Below, piece after piece: positions 35,663 through 43,107 of a DNA stretch of 64,000 nt (position 1 is its first letter; each line of letters starts with the position of its first letter). Origin of the DNA: Janibacter massiliensis. Its GTDB lineage: Bacteria > Actinomycetota > Actinomycetes > Actinomycetales > Dermatophilaceae. The stretch spans positions 630,706 to 694,705 of the forward strand of contig NZ_LT985196.1 in NCBI RefSeq assembly GCF_900289115.1. Reading direction: 5' to 3'. The position numbers and the translations under genes were made by a program. The notes under the pieces are model-generated. The model searched no databases. It saw only the letters and a program-made list of their open reading frames with translations, and had not been told where the DNA came from.

Positions 35663-35939
35663 CGAACCCGGCGAGGACGAGGCCGAAGCCGACGCCGAGG
35701 TTCCAGCGCCCGATCTTCTCGATCGGGTACCGCTGGTCGGACACGTAGAACGTCACGACCCATGCCAGACCGGCGAGCATGAGGCCGACCATGACCGGCA
35801 CGAACCACGACGGGTTGCCCATGGTCACCTTCGCGCCGCGCCGGACCTCGGTCTTCTCGTCGCGCTCGCTCACCGCGGCGTCGCTGCGCTCGTCGGAGGC
35901 GTCGTCGCGGGGGGAGGTCTCGTCCAGGGGGTGGGCCAC
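35640..35939 (-). CDS. crgA: CrgA cell division protein
   Basis: A 99-residue protein with a charged cytosolic N-terminus (about 40 residues) and two membrane spans (WFVPVMVGLMLAGLAWVVTFYV and LGVGFGLVLAGFVMTT) around the conserved DQRYPI and IGRWNLGVGF. CrgA interacts with FtsZ, FtsQ, FtsI and PBPs at the septum in actinobacteria. It converges on pknB, overlapping its last 23 bases, and is divergent from the DUF881 gene, the usual neighbour order. Confidence 0.93.
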   Translation of the reverse strand: MAHPLDETSPRDDASDERSDAAVSERDEKTEVRRGAKVTMGNPSWFVPVMVGLMLAGLAWVVTFYVSDQRYPIEKIGRWNLGVGFGLVLAGFVMTTRWR

Positions 35940-35991
35940 GTGCGGCGCCCTTCCTCGTCTCGGGTCCCCGCGGGCGGGGCTGGTCGTGGCC

Positions 35992-35997
35992 TAGCGT
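35992..35997 (+). promoter_or_regulatory. Candidate -10 box for a leaderless DUF881 transcript
   Basis: TAGCGT fits TANNNT and ends 6 nt before the GTG at 36004, which has no Shine-Dalgarno. No convincing -35 seen. Confidence 0.3.
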
Positions 35998-36003
35998 AGA
36001 CGC

Positions 36004-36774
36004 GTGCCCGTCATCCCCCGCCTCCGATCGGTCGCCAGGGCCCTCTGGCTCACCCGGCGCCCCAGCCGGTGGTCGGCCCTCGTACCGGTGGTCGCGGTGC
36101 TCGCCGGTCTGCTCTTCGCGACGACGAGCCAGGTCGCCCGCGGGACGAACCTGCGGGCCGAGGTGACGGACGTCAGCCAGCTCATCCGCGCCGAGGACGC
36201 CCGCAACGCCGAGCGCACGGCCCGCGTCGGCGAGCTGCGGGCCGAGGTCGACGCGCTCTCGCAGGACAAGGGCGGCAGCACCCGCGCGAAGGAGGACACC
36301 GCCCGCGCGGACCGTCTGGCGCCGGCCGCCGGGTACGCCCCGGTCACCGGCGACGCCCTGCGGGTCACCCTCGACGACGCCGACATCACCGCTGACGCCC
36401 TGCCCGAGGGCGTGAGCGTCGACGACGTCGTCGTCCACCAGCAGGACGTCCAGGCGGTCGTCAACGCCCTGTGGCGCGGCGGCGCGACGGGCATGACCGT
36501 CATGGACCAGCGGATCATCAGCACGAGCGCCGTCCGGTGCGTCGGCAACACCCTCATCCTCCAGGGCCGGGTCTACTCGCCGCCGTTCACGGTGACCGCG
36601 ACCGGCGACCCCGCGACGCTCGAGGCCGAGCTGTCGGCGGACCCGCAGGTCCAGATCTACCTGCAGTACGTGGAGAAGGTGGGGCTCGGCTGGCTCGTCG
36701 AGCAGCAGGGTCGGATCACCCTGCCGGCGTACGACGGCTCGAGCACGCTGCGCCACGCCCGGCCCGAGCGGTGA
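36004..36774 (+). CDS. DUF881 domain protein
   Basis: A 256-residue protein with an N-terminal membrane segment (residues 21-39, LVPVVAVLAGLLFATTS) and an exposed domain. Motifs such as AGYAPVTGDALRVTLDD, VVNALWRGGATGMTVMDQRI and GNTLILQGRVYSPPFTV match the DUF881/YlxW family near crgA in actinobacteria (Rv0012-like). The role is unknown; placement near division genes is suggestive only. GTG start. Confidence 0.87.
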   Translation: MPVIPRLRSVARALWLTRRPSRWSALVPVVAVLAGLLFATTSQVARGTNLRAEVTDVSQLIRAEDARNAERTARVGELRAEVDALSQDKGGSTRAKEDTARADRLAPAAGYAPVTGDALRVTLDDADITADALPEGVSVDDVVVHQQDVQAVVNALWRGGATGMTVMDQRIISTSAVRCVGNTLILQGRVYSPPFTVTATGDPATLEAELSADPQVQIYLQYVEKVGLGWLVEQQGRITLPAYDGSSTLRHARPER

Positions 36775-36829
36775 CGCCGAGACCGGACGGGCCGACCGCC
36801 GCGTGACGCCGGTGCGGGATGATGGCCCG

Positions 36830-37486
36830 ATGAGCCGGGTCCTCGTCGTCGACAACTACGACAGCTTCGTCTTCACGATCGTCGGATACCTCCAGCAGCT
36901 CGGCGCGGAGACGACCGTCGTGCGCAACGACGCGATCTCCCCCGAGGCCGCTGCCGAGTTCGACGGGGTCCTGGTCTCCCCCGGCCCGGGCACCCCCGAG
37001 GAGGCCGGGGTGTCGATCGCGATGATCGAGGCGTGCGCGCAGCGGGCCCAGCCGATGCTCGGCGTGTGCCTGGGCCATCAGGCGCTCGGGGTCGTCACGG
37101 GGTGCCGCGTCGGTCGGGCGCCGGAGCTGCTGCACGGCAAGACCTCACGCGTCCGGCACGACGACACGGGCGTCCTCGCCGGGCTGCCCAGCCCCTTCAC
37201 GGCCACCCGGTACCACTCGCTGACGATCGAGCCGGAGTCCGTCACGCCGGAGCTCGTCCCCAACGCGTGGACCGACTCGGGCGTCATCATGGCGGCCCAC
37301 CACCGCGCCCTGCCGCTGCACGGCGTGCAGTTCCACCCCGAGTCGGTCCTCACGGAGGGCGGCCACCGGATCCTCGCGCAGTGGCTCGCGCTCACGGGTG
37401 ACGACGCGGCGGTCGAGCGGTCGGACGGGCTCAGCCCGCTCGTCGGGGATGCCGACGGCGTCGCCCGGGTCCTCGCCGCCGGCTGA
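36830..37486 (+). CDS. Aminodeoxychorismate/anthranilate synthase component II (glutamine amidotransferase)
   Basis: A 218-residue class I glutamine amidotransferase. The catalytic triad is C80 (GVCLGHQ), H169 and E171 (VQFHPES); the N-terminus VLVVDNYDSFVF is typical of TrpG/PabA. It supplies ammonia to a chorismate-using synthase subunit. The large subunit is not in the window, so p-aminobenzoate (folate) versus anthranilate (tryptophan) cannot be separated by sequence; the crgA-DUF881-adjacent location favours the PabA/TrpG gene seen at the same place in mycobacteria. It starts at ATG 36830. Confidence 0.9.
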   Translation: MSRVLVVDNYDSFVFTIVGYLQQLGAETTVVRNDAISPEAAAEFDGVLVSPGPGTPEEAGVSIAMIEACAQRAQPMLGVCLGHQALGVVTGCRVGRAPELLHGKTSRVRHDDTGVLAGLPSPFTATRYHSLTIEPESVTPELVPNAWTDSGVIMAAHHRALPLHGVQFHPESVLTEGGHRILAQWLALTGDDAAVERSDGLSPLVGDADGVARVLAAG

Positions 37487-37528
37487 CGTGGGCCGCGACC
37501 GTGCTGCTGCCATCCACCGTCAGCGCGG

Positions 37529-37567
37529 TTGTCCACAGGTTTTTCCACGCCTGGGGATGAATGACAC
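37529..37567. promoter_or_regulatory. Off-origin DnaA-box-like pair and adjacent palindrome
   Basis: TTGTCCACA (37529-37537) and TTTTCCACG (37541-37549) lie in tandem 3 bp apart, followed by a short palindrome around CACCGGTG. They sit between convergent pabA-type and rhomboid genes, 17.2 kb from the origin boxes (gap from 37567 to 54781). The first matches the actinobacterial DnaA box exactly. Confidence 0.5.
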
Positions 37568-37584
37568 CGGTGTGATTCCGCTGG

Positions 37585-38439
37585 TCAGACGAGGTAGAGG
37601 GCGCCCCACACGAGCAGAAGTGCGACGGCGATCGCGCCGAGCAGGGCCCATTGCACCCACCGGCGGTCACGCCGCGTCGCGCTGACGAGCGCGCCGCCGC
37701 ACAGGGCCCCGACGGCGAGGCCGCCGAGGTGGGCCTGCCACGCGATGCCGGCGACGACGAGGCCCAGGACGAGGTTGATCCCGATGACGCCGATGAGCCC
37801 CGAGACGTCCACCCCCGCGCGCCGACCGACGATGACGACGGCCGCGAAGAGCCCGAAGACACCCCCCGACGCCCCGACGACGGGCGTCCACGCCTCCGGG
37901 CCGTCGACCCCGAGGGCCAGCGCGAACCCGAGCGCGCCGCCGACGACGCTGAGGAGGAAGGTCGCGAGGAAGCGCCCGGCGCCGACGGCCGGCTCGAGCG
38001 AGCGGCCCATCGCGACGAGGGCGAAGAGGTTGAATCCGATGTGAAGGATGCCCGTCGGACCCGTGCTGTGGACGAAGCCGCTCGTCACCAGACGCCACGG
38101 CTCGATCCCGCCGAGCGCCGGGGCGAACGCGAGGTCGAGCGTCACCCGGGGCGAGGCGAGCTGCGCCAGCCACAGCAGGACGCAGACCGCGGTGATGCCC
38201 CACGTCGCCCACGGCTGGAGTCGGCGTCGACCGCCGAGGACCGTCACCTCGGCCCGCTGGCCCTTGGCGGCCTCCCGGACGCAGTCGACGCACTGGAACC
38301 CGACGGGCGCGGTGCGCTGGCACTCCGGGCACGTCGGGCGGCCGCACCGCTGGCAGCGGACGTACGAGGGCCGGTCGGGGTGACGGGGACAGACGGGCAC
38401 CCCGCCGGCCGGCGGGGTGCCCGTGGGGGTGGTGCTCAC
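37585..38439 (-). CDS. Rhomboid family intramembrane serine protease with N-terminal zinc finger
   Basis: A 284-residue protein. Residues 17-53 hold a B-box-like Cys/His-rich zinc finger (CPRHP, CQRCGRPTCPEC, CVDC). Six or seven membrane helices follow. The catalytic Ser lies in GASGGVFG and the catalytic His in WQAHLGG, with FNLFAL in helix 2. Rhomboids cut transmembrane substrates inside the bilayer; the substrate here is unknown. It is convergent with the amidotransferase and 8 bases separate it from the cyclophilin gene upstream. Confidence 0.9.
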   Translation of the reverse strand: MSTTPTGTPPAGGVPVCPRHPDRPSYVRCQRCGRPTCPECQRTAPVGFQCVDCVREAAKGQRAEVTVLGGRRRLQPWATWGITAVCVLLWLAQLASPRVTLDLAFAPALGGIEPWRLVTSGFVHSTGPTGILHIGFNLFALVAMGRSLEPAVGAGRFLATFLLSVVGGALGFALALGVDGPEAWTPVVGASGGVFGLFAAVVIVGRRAGVDVSGLIGVIGINLVLGLVVAGIAWQAHLGGLAVGALCGGALVSATRRDRRWVQWALLGAIAVALLLVWGALYLV

Positions 38440-38447
38440 GTCGTGGG

Positions 38448-38969
38448 TCAGTCGCGCTCGATGGTGACGCGCTCGATGACGACGTCCTCGAGCGGCTTGT
38501 CGCTGCCGTCCGTCGCGACCGTGCCGAGCTTCGCGACGACCTGGCGGGAGGCCTCGTCGGCGACCTCGCCGAAGATCGTGTGCTTGCCGTTGAGGAACGG
38601 CGTCGGGACGGTCGTGATGAAGAACTGCGAGCCGTTCGTGCCCTTGCCCATCCGCTTGCCGGCGTTGGCCATCGCGAGGAGGAACGGGCGGTCGAACTGC
38701 AGGTCGGGGTGAATCTCGTCGTCGAAGGTGTAGCCCGGGCCGCCGTAGCCGGCACCGAGCGGGCAGCCGCCCTGGATCATGAAGTTGTCGATGATCCGGT
38801 GGAAGATCAGCCCGTCGTAGAACGGGGTCGGGTTGGTGCGCCCCTTGTCGTCCGTGTACTCCTTCTCGCCCGTGGCGAGGCCGACGAAGGACTCGACGGT
38901 CTTCGGCGCCTCGTTGGGGAAGAGGACGAGGGTGATGTCACCGTGGTTCGTGTGCAGGGTCGCCTTCAT
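38448..38969 (-). CDS. Cyclophilin-type peptidylprolyl isomerase
   Basis: A 173-residue cytosolic cyclophilin. Catalytic and cyclosporin-site residues are in FHRIIDNFMIQGG, the GSQFFIT strand and the HTIFGEV motif. It accelerates cis/trans proline isomerisation. The ATG at 38969 is chosen because AAGGA lies 10 nt upstream, while 38978 would have almost no spacing. It is cotranscribed with the rhomboid gene in the same order as many actinobacteria. Confidence 0.93.
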   Translation of the reverse strand: MKATLHTNHGDITLVLFPNEAPKTVESFVGLATGEKEYTDDKGRTNPTPFYDGLIFHRIIDNFMIQGGCPLGAGYGGPGYTFDDEIHPDLQFDRPFLLAMANAGKRMGKGTNGSQFFITTVPTPFLNGKHTIFGEVADEASRQVVAKLGTVATDGSDKPLEDVVIERVTIERD

Positions 38970-39109
38970 GCCGTCCATCCTTGCACGTGGGTCCGGGCGG
39001 GCCGGGCCCACCGACCGGTGCGACGCGGCGCGCCCTGACTGTCGCGCTCGAGGCGAACCGTGTTGTATGGGGGTGGACAGACCTGCTGCACGACCGACCA
39101 GGAGGAACC

Positions 39110-40090
39110 GTGTTCCGTCGCAAGAGCAAGACCGAGCTCATCAAGGACCGCGCCGTCGAGGCGCTCGAGACCGCCACGGAGAAGGCCCGCGACGCGGTTG
39201 CCGACGGCGCCGCCAAGGTCGAGGACGTGCGGAAGAACTCGGACGCCTACGCCGAGGTCGCCCGGGCAAAGGCGAAGAAGGTCCGCAAGGAGGCCGCGAA
39301 GGCCGCCGAGGCCGCCCGCGAGGACGCGAAGAAGGCGAAGGGGAAGGCCCCGAAGCAGGACCCGGCCGTCCTCGCGCTCGCCCCGAAGATCGACCAGGGC
39401 CGCGACGCGCTCGTCGAGGACCTCCTGCCGAAGGTCGCCGAGGGCATCGCCGCGCTCGCCGCGTCGGCCACCGCCGCCCGCGCCGCCGGTGACTCGCTCG
39501 CCGACCACGCCCCGGCCGCCTTCGCCGCGGCCAAGGACGGGAAGGTCAAGAAGCAGAAGAAGGGCGGCAAGCTGCTGATGCTCGTCGGCCTGGGCCTCGC
39601 CGGGTTCGCCGCGTACCAGGCCCGCCAGAAGTCGGGCGGCGCGAAGAAGGACCCGTGGGCCGTTCCCGCCGGCGACCCGTACACCGCGCCGACGAGCGGC
39701 CGCGACAGCAGCCTCGCCGCGAAGGCCACGGCCGTCGCCGAGGCCGCCAAGGAGAAGGTCGCCGCCGCGACGGGCGGGTCGTCCGACTCGACCCCGACGA
39801 CCACGACGACCACGTCCGCCACGGACTCCGCGAGCTCCACGGACTCGCCGTGGGCGACCGCGGCCGACGAGCCCCGCTCGCTCGGTGAGGTCCGCGAGGT
39901 GAGCGACGCCGTCGACGCCGAGCCGTCGACGATCGAGGCCACGACGACGGTCGAGCCCCTCGAGCCGACCACACCCGAGGTTGACCCGACCGTCGGCTCG
40001 ACGCTCGACGACGCCGCCCCCGCCGGTGACGACGCCTGGTCGACGGCCAAGGACTGGACGGACGAGGGCAAGGGCGACAACCGCCTCTGA
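39110..40090 (+). CDS. Histone-like/lysine-rich membrane-anchored protein
   Basis: A 326-residue protein. Residues 1-80 are Lys/Ala/Glu-rich helices (LIKDRAVEALETATEKARDAV, KAKKVRKEAAKAAEAAREDAKKAK) like eukaryotic H1 tails or LEA helices. A short hydrophobic segment (about 150-172, GGKLLMLVGLGLAGFAAY) follows a Lys tract, and the tail is Thr/Ser/Asp-rich. It could be a DNA- or envelope-associated protein; no domain is recognised. GTG start with GGAGGAA two bases upstream. It is divergent from the cyclophilin gene. Confidence 0.7.
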   Translation: MFRRKSKTELIKDRAVEALETATEKARDAVADGAAKVEDVRKNSDAYAEVARAKAKKVRKEAAKAAEAAREDAKKAKGKAPKQDPAVLALAPKIDQGRDALVEDLLPKVAEGIAALAASATAARAAGDSLADHAPAAFAAAKDGKVKKQKKGGKLLMLVGLGLAGFAAYQARQKSGGAKKDPWAVPAGDPYTAPTSGRDSSLAAKATAVAEAAKEKVAAATGGSSDSTPTTTTTTSATDSASSTDSPWATAADEPRSLGEVREVSDAVDAEPSTIEATTTVEPLEPTTPEVDPTVGSTLDDAAPAGDDAWSTAKDWTDEGKGDNRL

Positions 40091-40104
40091 CCTGCTCGCA
40101 CCGC

Positions 40105-40140
40105 GGACGGGCCGGACTCCTCACGGGGTCCGGCCCGTCC
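40105..40140. terminator. Bidirectional terminator hairpin
   Basis: A perfect 13-bp stem (40105-40117 with 40128-40140) and a 10-nt loop lie between the convergent histone-like and Hsp70 genes. There is no T-tract, so termination may be factor-assisted. Confidence 0.6.
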
Positions 40141-40156
40141 GGCGTTCCCGCCCGGG

Positions 40157-41707
40157 TCAGCCGCCGAGGGCGCGGGTGACGCTCCACCCGGTGCCGAGGT
40201 CGGTGATCGTCACCGAGACGATGCCGGCGCGGTCGACGACGTACCGCTCCTCGACGAGCGGGGCGGTCGCGGGGTCGAAGTCCGCGTTGCGCTCGACGGC
40301 CAGCTGCGCCAGGCCGGCGTCGTCGAGGGCGCCGGTGCGCATCCGCTCCTGCAGGTCGGGCGCGAAGGGGAAGGTCACCTCGGCGAACGGGGACACTGCG
40401 CCGGCGGGCAGGCCGTCCTCGCCGAGGCGGGAGTGCTCGACGAACCGGAACCACCCGATGTTGTGGGCGGCGCGGTACGTGCGCACGACGCTCAGCTCCT
40501 CGGTGCGGCTCACGGCCTGGGCGCGGGTGAGGATCGGGTCGAAGGAGCGGGCGGTGCCGCCGTCGAGCTCGCGGTACAGGCCGAACCCGCGGGAGAGCTG
40601 GTCGCGCAGGCGGTAGCCGGCGTCCTCGTCGGCGGCGATGGCCAGGCCGATGGCCGTCGACGCGGCGGGGTGCGGCGAGCGACGGACGCGACGACCGAAG
40701 TCCGTGCGGAGGATGCGCGGGACGAGCGGCAGCCCGCTGGCGCCGCCGACGAGGTAGATGCCGGCGATGGACGTGAGGTCGGGGTCGTCCTCGTCCTCGA
40801 GCGCGCCGACGAGGGGGCGCATGACCTCGACGGACGCCTCGACGAGGTGGCTCGCGGCGTCGTAGAAGTCGTCGACGGGGATGGTGACGACCTCACCGGC
40901 GACGTCGAGGACGACCCGCTTGGTCTGGGGGACGAGCGACTCCTTCGCGCGACGGGCCTCGTCGAGCAGGACCCGCCAGTGCCAGCGGCCGAGGTCCTCG
41001 CGGGTCCTGCTGGCCGCGGCGAGGGCGAGGTCCGCGAGGACGACGTCGAAGTCGTCGCCGCCGAGCCGGTTGTGGCCGAGGCTGTCGACGACGTCGTGGT
41101 CGGTGCCGTCGACGGTGACGAGGGAGGCGTCGAAGGTGCCGCCGCCGAGGTCGTAGACGATGACCTGGGTGCGGCGGGAGGTGATCGTGTTCGCGTGGGC
41201 GTGGGTGTACTCGAAGCCGGCGGCGGAGGGTTCGTTGACGAGGCCGACGACCTCGAAGCCCGCGCGGATGAACGCCTCGATCGTCAGGTAGCGCTGGGCG
41301 CCGTGCGCGTGCGCGGGGACGGCGATGACGGCCTCGAGGGGTTCGCCGGGCCCCAGGAGGTCGGCGGCGCTGGAGGACGTGCGGATGGCGTCGGCGAGCG
41401 CGCTGAGGAAGCCGGTGAGGAGGTCGATGAGGGGGTACTCGTCCTCGTCGACGGTGATGACGGTGTCGATGCCGACGGCCGGGTCGGCGAGCTCGCGCTT
41501 GATGCTGCGCAGGGTGGGGGCGCCGAGGACCTCCGCGTGGACGGCGGCGTGGCCGTGGAGGAGGCCGTTCTGCCCGAGGGCGATGACGGAGGGGACGTGG
41601 TCGGTGACGTCGCCGTCGGGGTCGAGGAAGCGCACCACCGGGTAGTTGCCGCGGTCGACCTGCGCGACGACGGTGCGGGTGGTGCCGAAGTCGATGCCCA
41701 GTCGCAT
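40157..41707 (-). CDS. Hsp70 family protein (DnaK-like)
   Basis: A 516-residue actin-fold protein resembling DnaK. Phosphate-1 motif GIDFGTTRT is at residues 4-12, phosphate-2 is VYDLGGGTFDAS, and the adenosine motif is IYLVGGASGLPLVP. After the ATPase domain about 150 residues follow that do not look like a canonical DnaK substrate domain plus lid (no C-terminal EEVD-like tail or long lid helix seen). These short Hsp70 proteins are common in actinobacteria and their clients are unknown. Confidence 0.85.
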   Translation of the reverse strand: MRLGIDFGTTRTVVAQVDRGNYPVVRFLDPDGDVTDHVPSVIALGQNGLLHGHAAVHAEVLGAPTLRSIKRELADPAVGIDTVITVDEDEYPLIDLLTGFLSALADAIRTSSSAADLLGPGEPLEAVIAVPAHAHGAQRYLTIEAFIRAGFEVVGLVNEPSAAGFEYTHAHANTITSRRTQVIVYDLGGGTFDASLVTVDGTDHDVVDSLGHNRLGGDDFDVVLADLALAAASRTREDLGRWHWRVLLDEARRAKESLVPQTKRVVLDVAGEVVTIPVDDFYDAASHLVEASVEVMRPLVGALEDEDDPDLTSIAGIYLVGGASGLPLVPRILRTDFGRRVRRSPHPAASTAIGLAIAADEDAGYRLRDQLSRGFGLYRELDGGTARSFDPILTRAQAVSRTEELSVVRTYRAAHNIGWFRFVEHSRLGEDGLPAGAVSPFAEVTFPFAPDLQERMRTGALDDAGLAQLAVERNADFDPATAPLVEERYVVDRAGIVSVTITDLGTGWSVTRALGG

Positions 41708-41771
41708 GGTTCGACCCTAACGACCCGGGCTGGGGGCAGGCAGAACCGCGAAGCGGACTGGGCCTCGTACA

Positions 41772-41833
41772 TGCAGTTCGCGGTCCCGGCGACGAGGGAT
41801 GGCGGGTTTCCGGGGGCGGTGACGCGAACTGCA
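41772..41833. repeat. Long-spaced inverted repeat upstream of the Hsp70 gene
   Basis: TGCAGTTCGCG at 41772-41782 and its exact inverse CGCGAACTGCA at 41823-41833 are separated by 40 bp. They lie 65 bases upstream of the Hsp70 start. Function is unknown; it may be a control site or an RNA fold. Confidence 0.45.
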
Positions 41834-41855
41834 GGTCGCAGCGCGGCCGGGAACG

Positions 41856-41892
41856 CGCACGGACCCGCACCAGGGCGGTGCGGGTCCGTGCG
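41856..41892 (-). terminator. Terminator after tRNA-Ala
   Basis: A 15-bp perfect stem (41856-41870 with 41878-41892) around a 7-nt loop begins 7 bases beyond the tRNA-Ala 3-prime end. Confidence 0.75.
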
Positions 41893-41898
41893 ATCGGG

Positions 41899-41971
41899 TG
41901 GAGGCGAGGGGACTCGAACCCCTAACCCCCTGCTTGCAAAGCAGGTGCGCTACCAATTGCGCCACGCCCCC
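41899..41971 (-). tRNA. tRNA-Ala (anticodon TGC)
   Basis: Minus-strand acceptor GGGGGCG (5-prime at 41971) pairs with CGCCTCC including the G3-U70 identity pair, discriminator A. The anticodon loop TTTGCAA gives anticodon TGC at 41936-41938; the T arm has GGTTCGAGT. CCA is not encoded. It follows the tRNA-Ile and DLW-39 genes. Confidence 0.97.
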
Positions 41972-42046
41972 GGAGGGTGCACCCCGCGAGGTGCCCGCCA
42001 ATGGTACGCGAGCCGCGGCGCGAGCAGAACCGGCCGCGCGGAGGGC

Positions 42047-42274
42047 TCAGATGCGGTCGGTCGCCGCGCCCCACGCCGCGCCCGAGGGGCGGTCTTTCGC
42101 GGCGAGCTCTTCCGCGTGGTCGGCCCCGTCCTGGGTCGTCTCGGGGACGACGCTCGTCGGGGCACCGTCGGTGGCGGTCGCCCACAGATCACGGTCCTTC
42201 GCCTTGCGCAGCTGCTTGCGGTACGCGATGGCACCGCCGGCGGCGATGGCGGCTACGGCCAGGAGTCGCTTCAT
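42047..42274 (-). CDS. DLW-39 family small protein
   Basis: A 75-residue protein beginning MKRLLAVAAIAAGGAIAYRK, a short membrane-anchor-like N-terminus, then KDRDLWATATD, the DLW signature of a small actinobacterial family located near gyrA and DUF3566. Function is unknown. It lies between tRNA-Ile and tRNA-Ala, on the same strand as both, a conserved location. The ATG at 42274 is used because it begins the hydrophobic helix. Confidence 0.8.
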   Translation of the reverse strand: MKRLLAVAAIAAGGAIAYRKQLRKAKDRDLWATATDGAPTSVVPETTQDGADHAEELAAKDRPSGAAWGAATDRI

Positions 42275-42351
42275 GCGCCCACCCAAGCACAGCGCCGGCC
42301 CGGGATGCACGACGCCCCAGCTCGCGGAGGGGCGAGCCGGGGCGTTCCGGG

Positions 42352-42425
42352 TGGGCCTAAGAGGACTTGAACCTCTGACCTCTTCCTTATCAGGGAAGCG
42401 CTCTAACCGTCTGAGCTATAGGCCC
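42352..42425 (-). tRNA. tRNA-Ile (anticodon GAT)
   Basis: The minus-strand acceptor GGGCCTA (5-prime at 42425) pairs with TAGGCCC, discriminator A. The anticodon loop CTGATAA gives GAT at 42389-42391. D arm AGCTCAGACGGTTAGAGC and T loop GGTTCAAGT are normal. CCA is not encoded. Confidence 0.97.
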
Positions 42426-42438
42426 GGGGCGACGACCG

Positions 42439-42468
42439 AGACTACCCCACCTGCACCCGGCGGTCCAA
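42439..42468 (-). promoter_or_regulatory. Promoter of tRNA-Ile
   Basis: On the minus strand TTGGAC (-35, 42463-42468) and TAGTCT (-10, 42439-42444) are separated by 18 bp, and the -10 lies 13 nt before the tRNA 5-prime end. This is the best sigma-A-like promoter in this block. Confidence 0.55.
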
Positions 42469-42501
42469 AACGGGCTGGCCCGCTGCCCGTCGTTCGTTCA
42501 G

Positions 42502-42571
42502 ATCTGCGCGTCATCGGTGACATTTGCGCGCGATATTCGGCGCGCAGATGTCACTTGCGCGCGCAAATGCG
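42502..42571. repeat. Intergenic 70-bp repeat, family B, copy 2
   Basis: It aligns without gaps to 3494-3563 (about 59 of 70 bases identical by eye). ATCTGCGCG (42502-42510) and CGCGCAGAT (42541-42549) form inverted arms; GTGACAT and ATGTCAC nearby extend the fold into a stem of about 15 bp. It sits 24 bases beyond the stop of the minus-strand DUF3566 gene, an equivalent position to copy 1. Confidence 0.75.
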
Positions 42572-42594
42572 GGGAAGTGGTGGCGTGTGGGGGG

Positions 42595-43107
42595 TCAGTC
42601 GTCGGTGAGGGTGAGCTGCAGGCCGCCGACGAGGCTGGCGATGACGTTGTAGAGGAACGCGGCGAGCGTCGCCAGGGCCGTCCAGAGGAACGTGTCGATG
42701 ACCGCGAGGACGATCGTCAGCGACAGGATCCGCCCCAGGCCCAGGTACTCGTTGACGTCGAACGGCTTGTCCGAGTCGCCCATGATCGAGCCGATCATCC
42801 GGTTGATGTCGTCGAAGACTCCCATCCCGGACAGGATCGTCCAGAGGACGAACACCATGACGACCATCGCGACGCCGAACGCGAACGACAGCAGGAAGCC
42901 GACCTTCATCGCCGACCACGGGTCGACGCGGCTGACCATGAGCTTGACCCGGCGCACCGCCGGCCGCGACGGACGGGCCGCGCGCGGGTCACGACCACCG
43001 GTGACCGCGGCGGATCCGGCGCCCTGGGCACGGGCCGCAGCGACCCGCGACCCCGCATCGGCCCGCGCCGTGCGCATCGCCGTCCCCCGCTGGTCTGTCG
43101 CGCTCAC
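42595..43107 (-). CDS. DUF3566 membrane protein
   Basis: A 170-residue protein. A basic Ala/Arg-rich N-terminus (60 residues) precedes [21 protein letters not shown] and a first hydrophobic span, then [39 protein letters not shown] with a second. This is the DUF3566 pattern found directly after gyrA in actinobacteria. Its role is unknown. The GTG start overlaps the gyrA stop (GTGA), so it is translated with gyrA. Confidence 0.9.
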   Translation of the reverse strand: MSATDQRGTAMRTARADAGSRVAAARAQGAGSAAVTGGRDPRAARPSRPAVRRVKLMVSRVDPWSAMKVGFLLSFAFGVAMVVMVFVLWTILSGMGVFDDINRMIGSIMGDSDKPFDVNEYLGLGRILSLTIVLAVIDTFLWTALATLAAFLYNVIASLVGGLQLTLTDD

